18,101 nucleotides of DNA from JBJEQG01 sp051881635. GTDB lineage: Bacteria > Bacillota > Clostridia > Oscillospirales > Acutalibacteraceae. A model generated the notes under the pieces. The model was given only the letters and a program-made list of their open reading frames with translations, did not search any database and had not been told where the DNA came from. The stretch's first letter is position 1. The number at the start of each line of letters is the position of its first letter. The position numbers and the translations under genes are program-made. Below are positions 6,757-13,009 of the stretch, piece after piece. The stretch covers positions 1 through 18,101 of the forward strand of contig JBJEQG010000071.1 in NCBI GenBank assembly GCA_051881635.1, written 5' to 3'.

Positions 6757-8424
6757 TTATTTCTTCACTTCAAGGATTGCACCTCTGTTGCCCGAGGTAA
6801 CAAGAGAAGCATATCTTGCAAGGTAGCCGGTTGTAATTTTGGGTTCTCTCGGTGTCCAAGCCGCACGGCGTTTTGCCAATTCTTCATCGCTCAAACGCAC
6901 ATTGATTGTGTTGGCGTTGATATCAATATCAATAATATCGCCGTCCTCAATCAAAGCGATATTGCCGCCGACAGCCGCCTCAGGAGATACATGGCCGATT
7001 GCCGCACCTCGTGTTGCACCGGAGAAACGCCCGTCTGTAATCAAAGCAACAGTGCTGCCCAAACCTCTGCCCATGATAGCGGAAGTCGGATTCAGCATTT
7101 CTCTCATACCCGGACCGCCTTTCGGACCTTCGTAACGGATAACGACAACATCACCGTCAACGATTTTGCCGCCGTTGATTGCTGCCATAGCGTCCTCTTC
7201 ACAATCAAAAACTTTGGCAGGACCTGAATGTTTCAACATTTCAGGAGCAACAGCAGAACGCTTAACAACACAGGAATCGGGAGCAAGATTACCTCTCAAA
7301 ACAGCGATACCGCCCGTTTTGCTGTATGGGTTTTCCACAGGACGGATAACCTCAGGATTTTTGTTGACCGCATTGGCGATATTTTCGGCAACGGTCTTGC
7401 CTGTACAGGTGATAATATCCGTTTTGAGTAAGCCAAGCTTGTTGATTTCCGCCATAACGGCATAGATACCGCCCGCCTCATTCAGTTCCTCAATATAGTT
7501 GTGACCGGCAGGAGCAAGATGACAAAGGTTAGGTGTTTTGGAGCTGATTTCATTTGCAATATCAACATTCAATTCAATGCCACACTCATGAGCGATAGCA
7601 GGGAGGTGGAGCATACTGTTTGTTGAACAGCCAAGAGCCATGTCCATAGTCAAAGCGTTGATAAATGCATCTTTTGTCATAATGTCACGGGGCTTAATAT
7701 CTCTTTTCAGAAGTTCCATAATTTGCATACCCGCTTGTTTTGCAAGGCGTATTCTTTCGGAATAAACGGCGGGAATTGTGCCGTTTCCACGCAGACCCAT
7801 ACCAAGAACTTCCGTAAGACAGTTCATTGAGTTTGCCGTGTACATACCCGAACATGAACCGCAGGTCGGGCAAACATTGTTTTCAAATTCAAGAAGTTTT
7901 GCCTCATCAATTTTACCCGCATTGTAAGCACCAACAGCCTCAGAAATACCCGAAAAGCTGGTTTTGCAGCCGTCAACCCTACCAGCAAGCATAGGACCGC
8001 CGCTGACAAAGATTGTAGGAATATTCAGTCTTGCTGCCGCCATAAGCAAGCCGGGAACATTTTTATCACAGTTCGGAATCATAACCAAAGCGTCAAAAGC
8101 ATGAGCCATTGCCATAGCCTCTGTCGAGTCGGCAATCAAATCTCTTGTAACCAAAGAGTATTTCATACCCTGATGTCCCATAGCGATACCGTCACAAACG
8201 GCGATTGCAGGGAATACAATCGGTGTACCGCCAGCCATGGAAACACCGGTTTTGACAGCTTCAACAATCTTGTCGATGTTCATATGACCGGGAACAATCT
8301 CATTATAGGAACTAACGATACCGATATGTGGACGGTAGATTTCCTCGTCCGTAAAACCGAGTGCATGGAAAAGGGCTCGGTGCGTTGCACTTTTAACGCC
8401 CTGAGTAACTGCGTCACTTCTCAT
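6757..8424 (-). CDS. ilvD: Dihydroxy-acid dehydratase
   Basis: Fe-S dehydratase of the branched-chain amino acid pathway: it converts 2,3-dihydroxyisovalerate and 2,3-dihydroxy-3-methylvalerate to the 2-oxo acids that give valine, leucine and isoleucine, and feeds pantothenate synthesis. The 555-residue product is of normal length. Landmarks are MRSDAVTQGVKSATHRALF at the start, PNCDKNVPG around Cys119, VSGGPMLAG near 140-148 and CPTCGSCSGM at 185-194, all classic IlvD/Edd cluster-binding regions; the C-terminal GRFSGATRGAAIGHVSPEA stretch is also present. The ATG at 8424 is chosen because AAGGTGGT lies seven bases before it; the GTG 12 bases further upstream falls inside that site. It is a single-gene unit with its own promoter and terminator; the other ilv/leu genes are not in the window. 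Confidence 0.97.
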   Translation of the reverse strand: MRSDAVTQGVKSATHRALFHALGFTDEEIYRPHIGIVSSYNEIVPGHMNIDKIVEAVKTGVSMAGGTPIVFPAIAVCDGIAMGHQGMKYSLVTRDLIADSTEAMAMAHAFDALVMIPNCDKNVPGLLMAAARLNIPTIFVSGGPMLAGRVDGCKTSFSGISEAVGAYNAGKIDEAKLLEFENNVCPTCGSCSGMYTANSMNCLTEVLGMGLRGNGTIPAVYSERIRLAKQAGMQIMELLKRDIKPRDIMTKDAFINALTMDMALGCSTNSMLHLPAIAHECGIELNVDIANEISSKTPNLCHLAPAGHNYIEELNEAGGIYAVMAEINKLGLLKTDIITCTGKTVAENIANAVNKNPEVIRPVENPYSKTGGIAVLRGNLAPDSCVVKRSAVAPEMLKHSGPAKVFDCEEDAMAAINGGKIVDGDVVVIRYEGPKGGPGMREMLNPTSAIMGRGLGSTVALITDGRFSGATRGAAIGHVSPEAAVGGNIALIEDGDIIDIDINANTINVRLSDEELAKRRAAWTPREPKITTGYLARYASLVTSGNRGAILEVKK

Positions 8425-8431
8425 AAAAATA

Positions 8432-8439
8432 ACCACCTT
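8432..8439 (-). promoter_or_regulatory. Ribosome binding site of ilvD
   Basis: AAGGTGGT on the minus strand, seven bases before the ATG at 8424. It overlaps a possible GTG start at 8436, which it therefore rules out. Confidence 0.75.
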
Positions 8440-8453
8440 TATATAAAAATTCC

Positions 8454-8476
8454 AAGCCGAAAATAAAAAACGGCTT
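8454..8476 (-). promoter_or_regulatory. Small hairpin in the ilvD leader
   Basis: AAGCCG and CGGCTT (complements of 8471-8476 and 8454-8459) can pair across an 11-base A/T loop within the 65-70 base leader, between the promoter and the ribosome site. It is too short and lacks the T-box conserved sequences, so it is not a T-box riboswitch. Confidence 0.35.
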
Positions 8477-8495
8477 TTAGTAAGTATCCGCCTTA

Positions 8496-8524
8496 ATTAT
8501 ATTACTTTTTCCTATTTTAATCAA
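8496..8524 (-). promoter_or_regulatory. Promoter of ilvD
   Basis: On the minus strand TTGATT (complement of 8519-8524) and a perfect TATAAT (complement of 8496-8501) are separated by 17 bases. Transcription would start near 8489. Confidence 0.7.
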
Positions 8525-8668
8525 CCCCTAAATAAGACGATTTGCCATAAGGATTTAGTTCAAATATTTTTCTTAAAATTAAGTAGTGACAATTAACTTC
8601 TGCACAATTTTGTCATAATTATATAAACATAGTAGAAATTTCATCTTTAAGTTTGTTGTGATTTATAA

Positions 8669-8697
8669 TTGACTAATGTGAAATTTTGCTATAAAAT
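8669..8697 (+). promoter_or_regulatory. Promoter of the small lipoprotein gene
   Basis: TTGACT (8669-8674) and TAAAAT (8692-8697) with a 17-base spacer. The leader to the ATG at 8781 is about 77 bases, ending in the ribosome site GAAAGGA. Confidence 0.5.
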
Positions 8698-8780
8698 TAT
8701 TTTTACCAAATGATAAAACTTGGAGCAAACAAAGCAACAAAAATAGACGAAAAAACAAAGAATGAAAGGAACAATTCAAT

Positions 8781-9341
8781 ATGAGAAAGACATTGAGAGT
8801 TGTAAGTATATTGATGTTTGCGGCAATTATGGTTATTGCGGCGGGCTGTTCGTCCAAAGGACTGGATAACGGTGTTTATCACAGCGAGAGTGACAGCAGC
8901 AAAACGATAACAATTACCGACCTTACCGGCGATATAGTCGATAATGCAGATGATATAGTGAACTGCAAAAAGAAAGGCAAGATACAGTTTTCCGATAACT
9001 ATGACTTTTCGGCATTGAATGATACTTATTGCAAGCTGGCAGCAACATATTATGTAAGTGAAAATGACGAGTTTAAAGATTGGAGTTATGAGGAACAGGA
9101 TAAAAAAATTAAAGAGATAGCCTCAGAAGCAAGCAAGAGTATTGACTTTAAAAAGCAGCTTGTTGACCGTGCAAGTGAATTTTATCTTATCGATATTGAG
9201 GATAATGACTTTGACGCTATCATAATAAAGGTTGAGGGCAGTGACGAATATGTTGGCAAAGATAGTATGTATCTTACAATTGAGGTTTATAATGATGGAC
9301 ACCTGATTGTAGAGAATGACACCGAGATTTTCAGCCGTTGA
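8781..9341 (+). CDS. Small lipoprotein of unknown function
   Basis: A 186-residue protein with a clear lipoprotein signal: M-R-K, a hydrophobic stretch and the lipobox I-A-A-G-C (Cys23) followed by S-S-K. The mature part is strongly acidic (many Asp/Glu) with a central amphipathic segment around residues 95-125 (E-E-Q-D-K-K-I-K-E-I-A-S-E-A-S-K), and has no motif I recognise. It should be anchored outside the membrane. The ribosome site GAAAGGA lies about 11 bases before the ATG. It is a single-gene unit, with a promoter upstream and a very strong terminator 33 bases downstream. Similar acidic small lipoproteins are common in Clostridia and mostly uncharacterised. Confidence 0.85.
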   Translation: MRKTLRVVSILMFAAIMVIAAGCSSKGLDNGVYHSESDSSKTITITDLTGDIVDNADDIVNCKKKGKIQFSDNYDFSALNDTYCKLAATYYVSENDEFKDWSYEEQDKKIKEIASEASKSIDFKKQLVDRASEFYLIDIEDNDFDAIIIKVEGSDEYVGKDSMYLTIEVYNDGHLIVENDTEIFSR

Positions 9342-9374
9342 CACTCGATGAATTTCAGTCTTATATTTCCATGA

Positions 9375-9420
9375 AAAACAGTCTGTATGAACTTAATAGA
9401 TTCATACAGACTGTTTTGTT
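9375..9420 (+). terminator. Terminator of the small lipoprotein gene
   Basis: A perfect 17-base stem, 9375-9391 with 9401-9417, around a 9-base loop and ending in a T-rich tail. It separates the lipoprotein unit from spoIIR. Confidence 0.93.
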
Positions 9421-9546
9421 TTATGAGATTTTCCACAAAAAGAATAAACTTCCAAAATACAGACAATACTTCCGTTATAAAAGCGGTGAAGTGCCGAGAA
9501 CCGTTAAGAATAAACCGCTGACAACAAATAATGGAGGAATGAAGAT

Positions 9547-10137
9547 ATGAAACTTATGTTTAAAGCCTTGTGCTGTGGTTTGTGTATTGCCTGTTTGCTT
9601 TCCATGGTAGGATTTTGCGGAGCGTGTGAGGATATAGAGAGTGAAGTTTTGCGTTTACATATTTTAGCCAATTCAGATAGTGATGAAGACCAAGCCTTGA
9701 AATTAAAAGTTCGTGACGGGCTTTTGACTTATTCCGAAACACTTTTTAAAAATACCGCCACAAAAGCGGAGGCTAAAACTATCGCAAAAGAAAACCTCGC
9801 TCAAATTCAAAGCGAGGCGGAAAAAATCATTCGTGAAAACGGTTATGATTACAGTGTTCAAGTCTATATCAAAAATATAAGTTTCAACACAAGGGTTTAC
9901 GACAATATCACATTGCCGGCAGGAAATTATGACACAATCCAAGTTGTTATCGGTGCAGGGGAGGGGCATAATTGGTGGTGTGTTATGTTTCCGCCGCTGT
10001 GTTTGCCGTCAGCCACAGGAACAGAGCTGAACACCGTCCTCAACGATGAGGAACAGAAAATTGTTACCGATGACAATTATACTTTCAAATTCAAAATCGT
10101 TGAAATCTTTGAAGGTATAGTATCTCTTTTCAGATAA
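9547..10137 (+). CDS. spoIIR: Stage II sporulation protein R
   Basis: SpoIIR is the forespore-made, exported signal that activates the SpoIIGA protease in the mother cell, so that pro-sigma-E is processed. The 196-residue product starts with a hydrophobic signal segment (residues 4-26). It then has the family hallmarks RLHILANSDSDEDQALKLKV (near 37-56) and GEGHNWWCVMFPPLCL (near 138-153). GGAGG lies nine bases before the ATG. The protein is slightly shorter than the Bacillus form. Its 3' end overlaps the convergent ispE by eight bases. I found no convincing sigma-F promoter in the 130 bases between the preceding terminator and the start, although forespore control would be expected. Its presence places the organism in an endospore-forming lineage but does not prove that it sporulates. 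Confidence 0.95.
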   Translation: MKLMFKALCCGLCIACLLSMVGFCGACEDIESEVLRLHILANSDSDEDQALKLKVRDGLLTYSETLFKNTATKAEAKTIAKENLAQIQSEAEKIIRENGYDYSVQVYIKNISFNTRVYDNITLPAGNYDTIQVVIGAGEGHNWWCVMFPPLCLPSATGTELNTVLNDEEQKIVTDDNYTFKFKIVEIFEGIVSLFR

Positions 10138-10999
10138 TTTTGCAGCCTTCTGCTGTCGGTGTCAGAATATAAATTTCCTCAAATTCCTGTTCTAAAATTT
10201 TAAAACAGTCATCAGCCTCATCTTTGTTTTCAAACAAACCGAATACAGCTGAACCGCTGCCCGTCATTGCCGCACCCATAGCTCCGTTTTCAAGCATAAA
10301 TTGTTTGATATTTTCGATTTCATCAATCGCTATGACGGTTTCAAATTTATTATAGATATGCTTGCCTATGCTTTTGAGAGAACCGTTGCAAATGGACTCT
10401 GCCATGTTTTCTACATCTTCACAATCGTTATAACCCAAATCGTCAGCCTTTTCATAAGCGGCTTTTGTAGAGATGTTTATATTTGGCTTAACAACAAGAA
10501 AATAACATTCGGGCAAATCGGGTAGAGGGCTAAGGATTGTGCCGATTCCGGAGGCATTCATTGTACCTCCGTACAGACAGAACGGAACATCAGCACCGAC
10601 CTGTTCCGCCATATCCGCCAATTCATCAATCGTTTTTTCTGTGTGGAACATCTCATTTAATGCCACAAGAACAGCCGCCGCATCACTGCTGCCGCCTGCC
10701 ATACCTGCCTGTGACGGAATACGCTTTTTAATTTTGATACCAATTCCCTTGTTTTCAATTCCCGTATCAGCAAAGAAAATTTCAGCCGCTTTGTATGCGG
10801 TGTTTGAGTTGTCGCACGGAATTGTATCATCTGTACAGGAAACAGAAATTTTTTTGTTGTTTTCATTCCAAACCGTTACTTCATCAAAGAGAGAAACGGT
10901 TTGCATGATTGAGTTTATAATGTGGTAGTTGTCGTTTCGCTTACCGAGAATTTCCAAAAAAAGGTTCAGTTTTGCCGGAGCGAGAACTGTGAGGTGCAT
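10130..10999 (-). CDS. ispE: 4-diphosphocytidyl-2-C-methyl-D-erythritol kinase
   Basis: GHMP-family kinase that phosphorylates CDP-methylerythritol in the MEP isoprenoid pathway. The 289-residue product has the N-terminal LAPAKLNLFLEI with catalytic Lys10, the glycine-rich ATP loop SQAGMAGGSSDAAA at 96-109 and the catalytic Asp in GADVPF (Asp137). A C-terminal glycine-rich loop, GAAMTGSGSAVFGLF, completes the GHMP fold. In the ATP loop the usual G-L-G-G-G-S-S reads G-M-A-G-G-S-S, a mild variant. The ribosome site AAAGGAAG precedes the ATG. The gene lies 103 bases downstream of the aminotransferase on the same strand and ends inside the 3' end of the convergent spoIIR. Confidence 0.95.
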   Translation of the reverse strand: MHLTVLAPAKLNLFLEILGKRNDNYHIINSIMQTVSLFDEVTVWNENNKKISVSCTDDTIPCDNSNTAYKAAEIFFADTGIENKGIGIKIKKRIPSQAGMAGGSSDAAAVLVALNEMFHTEKTIDELADMAEQVGADVPFCLYGGTMNASGIGTILSPLPDLPECYFLVVKPNINISTKAAYEKADDLGYNDCEDVENMAESICNGSLKSIGKHIYNKFETVIAIDEIENIKQFMLENGAMGAAMTGSGSAVFGLFENKDEADDCFKILEQEFEEIYILTPTAEGCKII

Positions 11000-11023
11000 A
11001 AATTTCTTCCTTTCAAATCATTC

Positions 11024-11040
11024 GCAATATTTCGTATTGC
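11024..11040. repeat. Short inverted repeat in the ispE leader
   Basis: GCAATA (11024-11029) and TATTGC (11035-11040) flank a 5-base loop, about 25 bases before the ispE start. It could be a leader hairpin or an operator. No strong promoter is visible on the minus strand in this 103-base gap. Confidence 0.4.
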
Positions 11041-11085
11041 TGTTCAATCGAATATATTGATATATAATTTATTGCGGTGTTTATT

Positions 11086-11115
11086 TTTATAAAAATACCT
11101 CATTAAGCATTGAGG
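11086..11115 (-). terminator. Weak terminator at the end of the aminotransferase gene
   Basis: On the minus strand CCTCA and TGAGG (complements of 11111-11115 and 11098-11102) form a short stem that includes the stop codon, followed by TATTTTTAT. With only five pairs it probably lets some transcription through to ispE. Confidence 0.4.
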
Positions 11116-12269
11116 AATCTGTCTATACGGGTAATGGCTTCTTGAAGGTGTTTGAGTGAATAGGAATAGGATATACGGGCAAAACCTTCGCCACATTCGC
11201 CAAAAGCTGTTCCCGGAATAATGGCAACACGCTCACTATGAATTAGATTTTCACAGAATGTTTCGGAAGTACAGCCTGATGCCTGAATGGAAGGAAAAGC
11301 ATAAAATGCTCCTTCGGGTTCAAAGCAAGGCATACCTATACGGCGTAAAGCGTCAACAATGAAACGGCGGCGAATGTCATATTCGGAACGCATACGCTCA
11401 ATATCGGACGCACCGTTCTTTAAGGCATCAACAGCCGCAAATTGGGCGGTTGTCGGGGCACTCATAATGCCGTATTGGTGTAGTTTAGTCATTTGCTCAA
11501 TAATTTCCTTTGCTCCAAGAGCATAACCCAAACGCCAGCCTGTCATTGCAAAAGCCTTTGAGCAGCCACTGACAACAACTGTCCGTTCTTTCATGCCCTC
11601 CAATGAAGCAAAAGAAACATGGGGCATGGAACCGTATGTCAATTCGGCATAGATTTCGTCTGAAAGTACCAAAAGATTGTATTTTTCAACTAACTTTGCA
11701 ATCGGCTCTAAATGTTCCTTACGCATAACAGCACCTGTCGGATTGTTCGGAAAAGGCAAAATCAAGAGCTTTGTTTTATCCGTAATGTGTGCCTCAATTT
11801 CTTCGGGAGTCAGTCGGAAACTATTTTCCGCTTTTGTTTCGATAATCTGCGGCACACCGCCTGCCAAAACCGTCAGCGGTTCATAACATACAAAAGATGG
11901 TTGGGGAATAAGTACACCGTCACCGGGGTTAATCAATGTACGCAAGCATAAATCAATCGCTTCACTTCCACCGACTGTTACCAAAATATCCGTATCGGGG
12001 TTATATTCCACATCAAATCGTTTTGTAAAATATTTGGAAATTTCGTTCCGTAATTCCGTAAAACCTCTGTTCGGGGAGTAAAATGTTTTTCCCATATTTA
12101 AGGAGTCTATGGCGGTTTGACGGATATGCCAAGGTGTTTTAAAGTCTGGTTCTCCAACACTCAAAGATATAACATGGTCCATTTCGCTTGCAATATCAAA
12201 AAATTTACGAATACCCGAAGGTTTGACTTCCTTAATTGTTGTATTCAAAAAATGATTATAGTCTATCAC
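11103..12269 (-). CDS. PLP-dependent class I/II aminotransferase
   Basis: Fold-type I aminotransferase (AspC/PatA-like), expected to act on an aromatic or aliphatic amino acid; the substrate is not readable from the sequence. Landmarks in the 388-residue product are SLSVGEPDFKTP (36-46), YSPNRGFTELR (64-74), NNPTGAV with Asn176, SDEIYAEL with Asp204 and Tyr207, and SGCSKAFAMTGWRLGY with the PLP-binding Lys238. The C-terminal GFARISYS carries the carboxylate-binding Arg. I chose a GTG start at 12269: AAAGGAGT lies eight bases before it, and the GTG overlaps the TGA of the upstream regulator. A longer frame starting at 12302 would run through that ribosome site. The pair with an Lrp-type regulator suggests amino-acid-responsive control. 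Confidence 0.93.
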   Translation of the reverse strand: MIDYNHFLNTTIKEVKPSGIRKFFDIASEMDHVISLSVGEPDFKTPWHIRQTAIDSLNMGKTFYSPNRGFTELRNEISKYFTKRFDVEYNPDTDILVTVGGSEAIDLCLRTLINPGDGVLIPQPSFVCYEPLTVLAGGVPQIIETKAENSFRLTPEEIEAHITDKTKLLILPFPNNPTGAVMRKEHLEPIAKLVEKYNLLVLSDEIYAELTYGSMPHVSFASLEGMKERTVVVSGCSKAFAMTGWRLGYALGAKEIIEQMTKLHQYGIMSAPTTAQFAAVDALKNGASDIERMRSEYDIRRRFIVDALRRIGMPCFEPEGAFYAFPSIQASGCTSETFCENLIHSERVAIIPGTAFGECGEGFARISYSYSLKHLQEAITRIDRFLNA

Positions 12270-12751
12270 AAAACCAAACTCCTTTGTTCGTCTGTACTGC
12301 ATTCGTCCTGAAAGACAACGCCGTCCTCTTTATACTTATTCAGAAGAAAATGCGTGGCAGTAGAAATTACGGAGTTCAGTGTGGAAAGGCGTTTAGAAAC
12401 AAACATTGCAATTTCGTTGATATTTTTTCCTTTGACAACTGCAAGCAAATCATAAGTTGAGGACGCTACAAGATAAACGCTTTTCACCTTATCGAACGAC
12501 ATAACCTGTTTGGCAATTTCATCAAAACCCGTTTCAGGCTTTGGTGTGACTTTCAGTTCAATAAAAGCCGTAACATCAGAGTCCTCCACTAAGCTCCAAT
12601 CCACAAGAGCCTGATAACCTTTAATGACACCGTCTGCACGGTATTTTCCAATGCGTGCCTTAATATCCGCTTCCGGTTCATTGAGCATGGCGGCAAGCTG
12701 TGCGGGTGTAAAATCAGCATTTTCGCTGAGAATACTGAGTAACTTATCCAT
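12266..12751 (-). CDS. Lrp/AsnC-family transcriptional regulator
   Basis: A 161-residue regulator with an N-terminal winged helix-turn-helix (about residues 1-50, including F-T-P-A-Q-L-A-A-M-L and I-K-A-R-I-G-K-Y-R-A-D-G-V-I-K-G-Y) and a RAM/AsnC ligand-binding and oligomerisation domain (about 60-140, with K-V-K-S-V-Y-L-V-A-S-S-T-Y-D-L-L). Such proteins sense amino acids and usually control adjacent metabolic genes. The ATG at 12751 has GGGAG eight bases upstream; an ATG three bases earlier is possible. A 17-residue C-terminal extension past the RAM domain is rich in Asp and Ser. It is the first gene of a two-gene unit with the aminotransferase and is divergent from the FrhB-PST gene, so it could influence that gene too. 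Confidence 0.9.
   Translation of the reverse strand: MDKLLSILSENADFTPAQLAAMLNEPEADIKARIGKYRADGVIKGYQALVDWSLVEDSDVTAFIELKVTPKPETGFDEIAKQVMSFDKVKSVYLVASSTYDLLAVVKGKNINEIAMFVSKRLSTLNSVISTATHFLLNKYKEDGVVFQDECSTDEQRSLVL
12278..12285 (-). promoter_or_regulatory. Ribosome binding site inside the regulator gene, setting a GTG start
   Basis: AAAGGAGT on the minus strand, eight bases before the GTG at 12269 and inside the 3' end of the Lrp-type gene. It indicates translational coupling of the two genes. Confidence 0.7.
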
Positions 12752-12793
12752 CATCAAATCTCCCTTTTCAAATAAAGTATGTAACCTTACAAT

Positions 12794-12823
12794 ATTATAC
12801 ACCAAACAAATGCAAATGTCCAA
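12794..12823 (-). promoter_or_regulatory. Promoter of the Lrp-type regulator and aminotransferase
   Basis: On the minus strand TTGGAC (complement of 12818-12823) and a perfect TATAAT (complement of 12794-12799) are 18 bases apart. The leader is about 35 bases. Confidence 0.6.
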
Positions 12824-12915
12824 TGACAATGGCTGTTTTTCAAAAAACGGAAAAAGAATTTTGTTTATTTTGCATGAATAAGATAAAACTAAATCTCAAA
12901 ATATGAAAACTAACA

Positions 12916-12944
12916 TTGCAATCGCTCAGATTTCATGCTATAAT
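12916..12944 (+). promoter_or_regulatory. Promoter of the FrhB-PST gene
   Basis: TTGCAA (12916-12921) and a perfect TATAAT (12939-12944) with a 17-base spacer. A start near 12951 leaves a 59-base leader ending in GGAGG. Confidence 0.75.
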
Positions 12945-12997
12945 AAAAAAGTATATTGAATTGCAGCGTTCCATACTATTATATAACACAGATGTAC

Positions 12998-13002
12998 GGA
13001 GG
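12998..13002 (+). promoter_or_regulatory. Ribosome binding site that fixes the FrhB-PST start
   Basis: GGAGG seven bases before the ATG at 13010. The in-frame TTG at 12956 lies only about five bases after the predicted transcription start and has no ribosome site, so it is not used. Confidence 0.85.
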
Positions 13003-13009
13003 ACATTTT

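Larger units (their letters stand above)
8425..8780. other. Divergent intergenic region between ilvD and a lipoprotein gene
   Basis: This 356-base stretch holds the ilvD leader and promoter on the left and one or two plus-strand promoters on the right. A second plus-strand pair, TTAACT (8593-8598) and TAATTA after 17 bases, lies upstream of the better one at 8669-8697. I see no gene or long repeat in it. Confidence 0.6.

Noticed and set aside
6712..7227. 171-codon plus-strand frame over the end of ilvD
   Set aside because: It is antisense to a clear ilvD, starts inside the terminator and has no ribosome site.
8425..8500. T-box riboswitch ahead of ilvD
   Set aside because: The leader is about 65-70 bases, far too short, and lacks the T-box sequence, specifier loop and antiterminator; only a 6-bp hairpin is present.
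9338..9550. 70-codon plus-strand frame between the lipoprotein and spoIIR
   Set aside because: It runs through the 17-bp-stem terminator, has no ribosome site, overlaps the lipoprotein stop, and its composition does not look like a protein.
12956..13009. TTG extension of the FrhB-PST gene
   Set aside because: It starts about five bases after the predicted transcription start and has no ribosome site, whereas ATG 13010 has GGAGG at seven bases.
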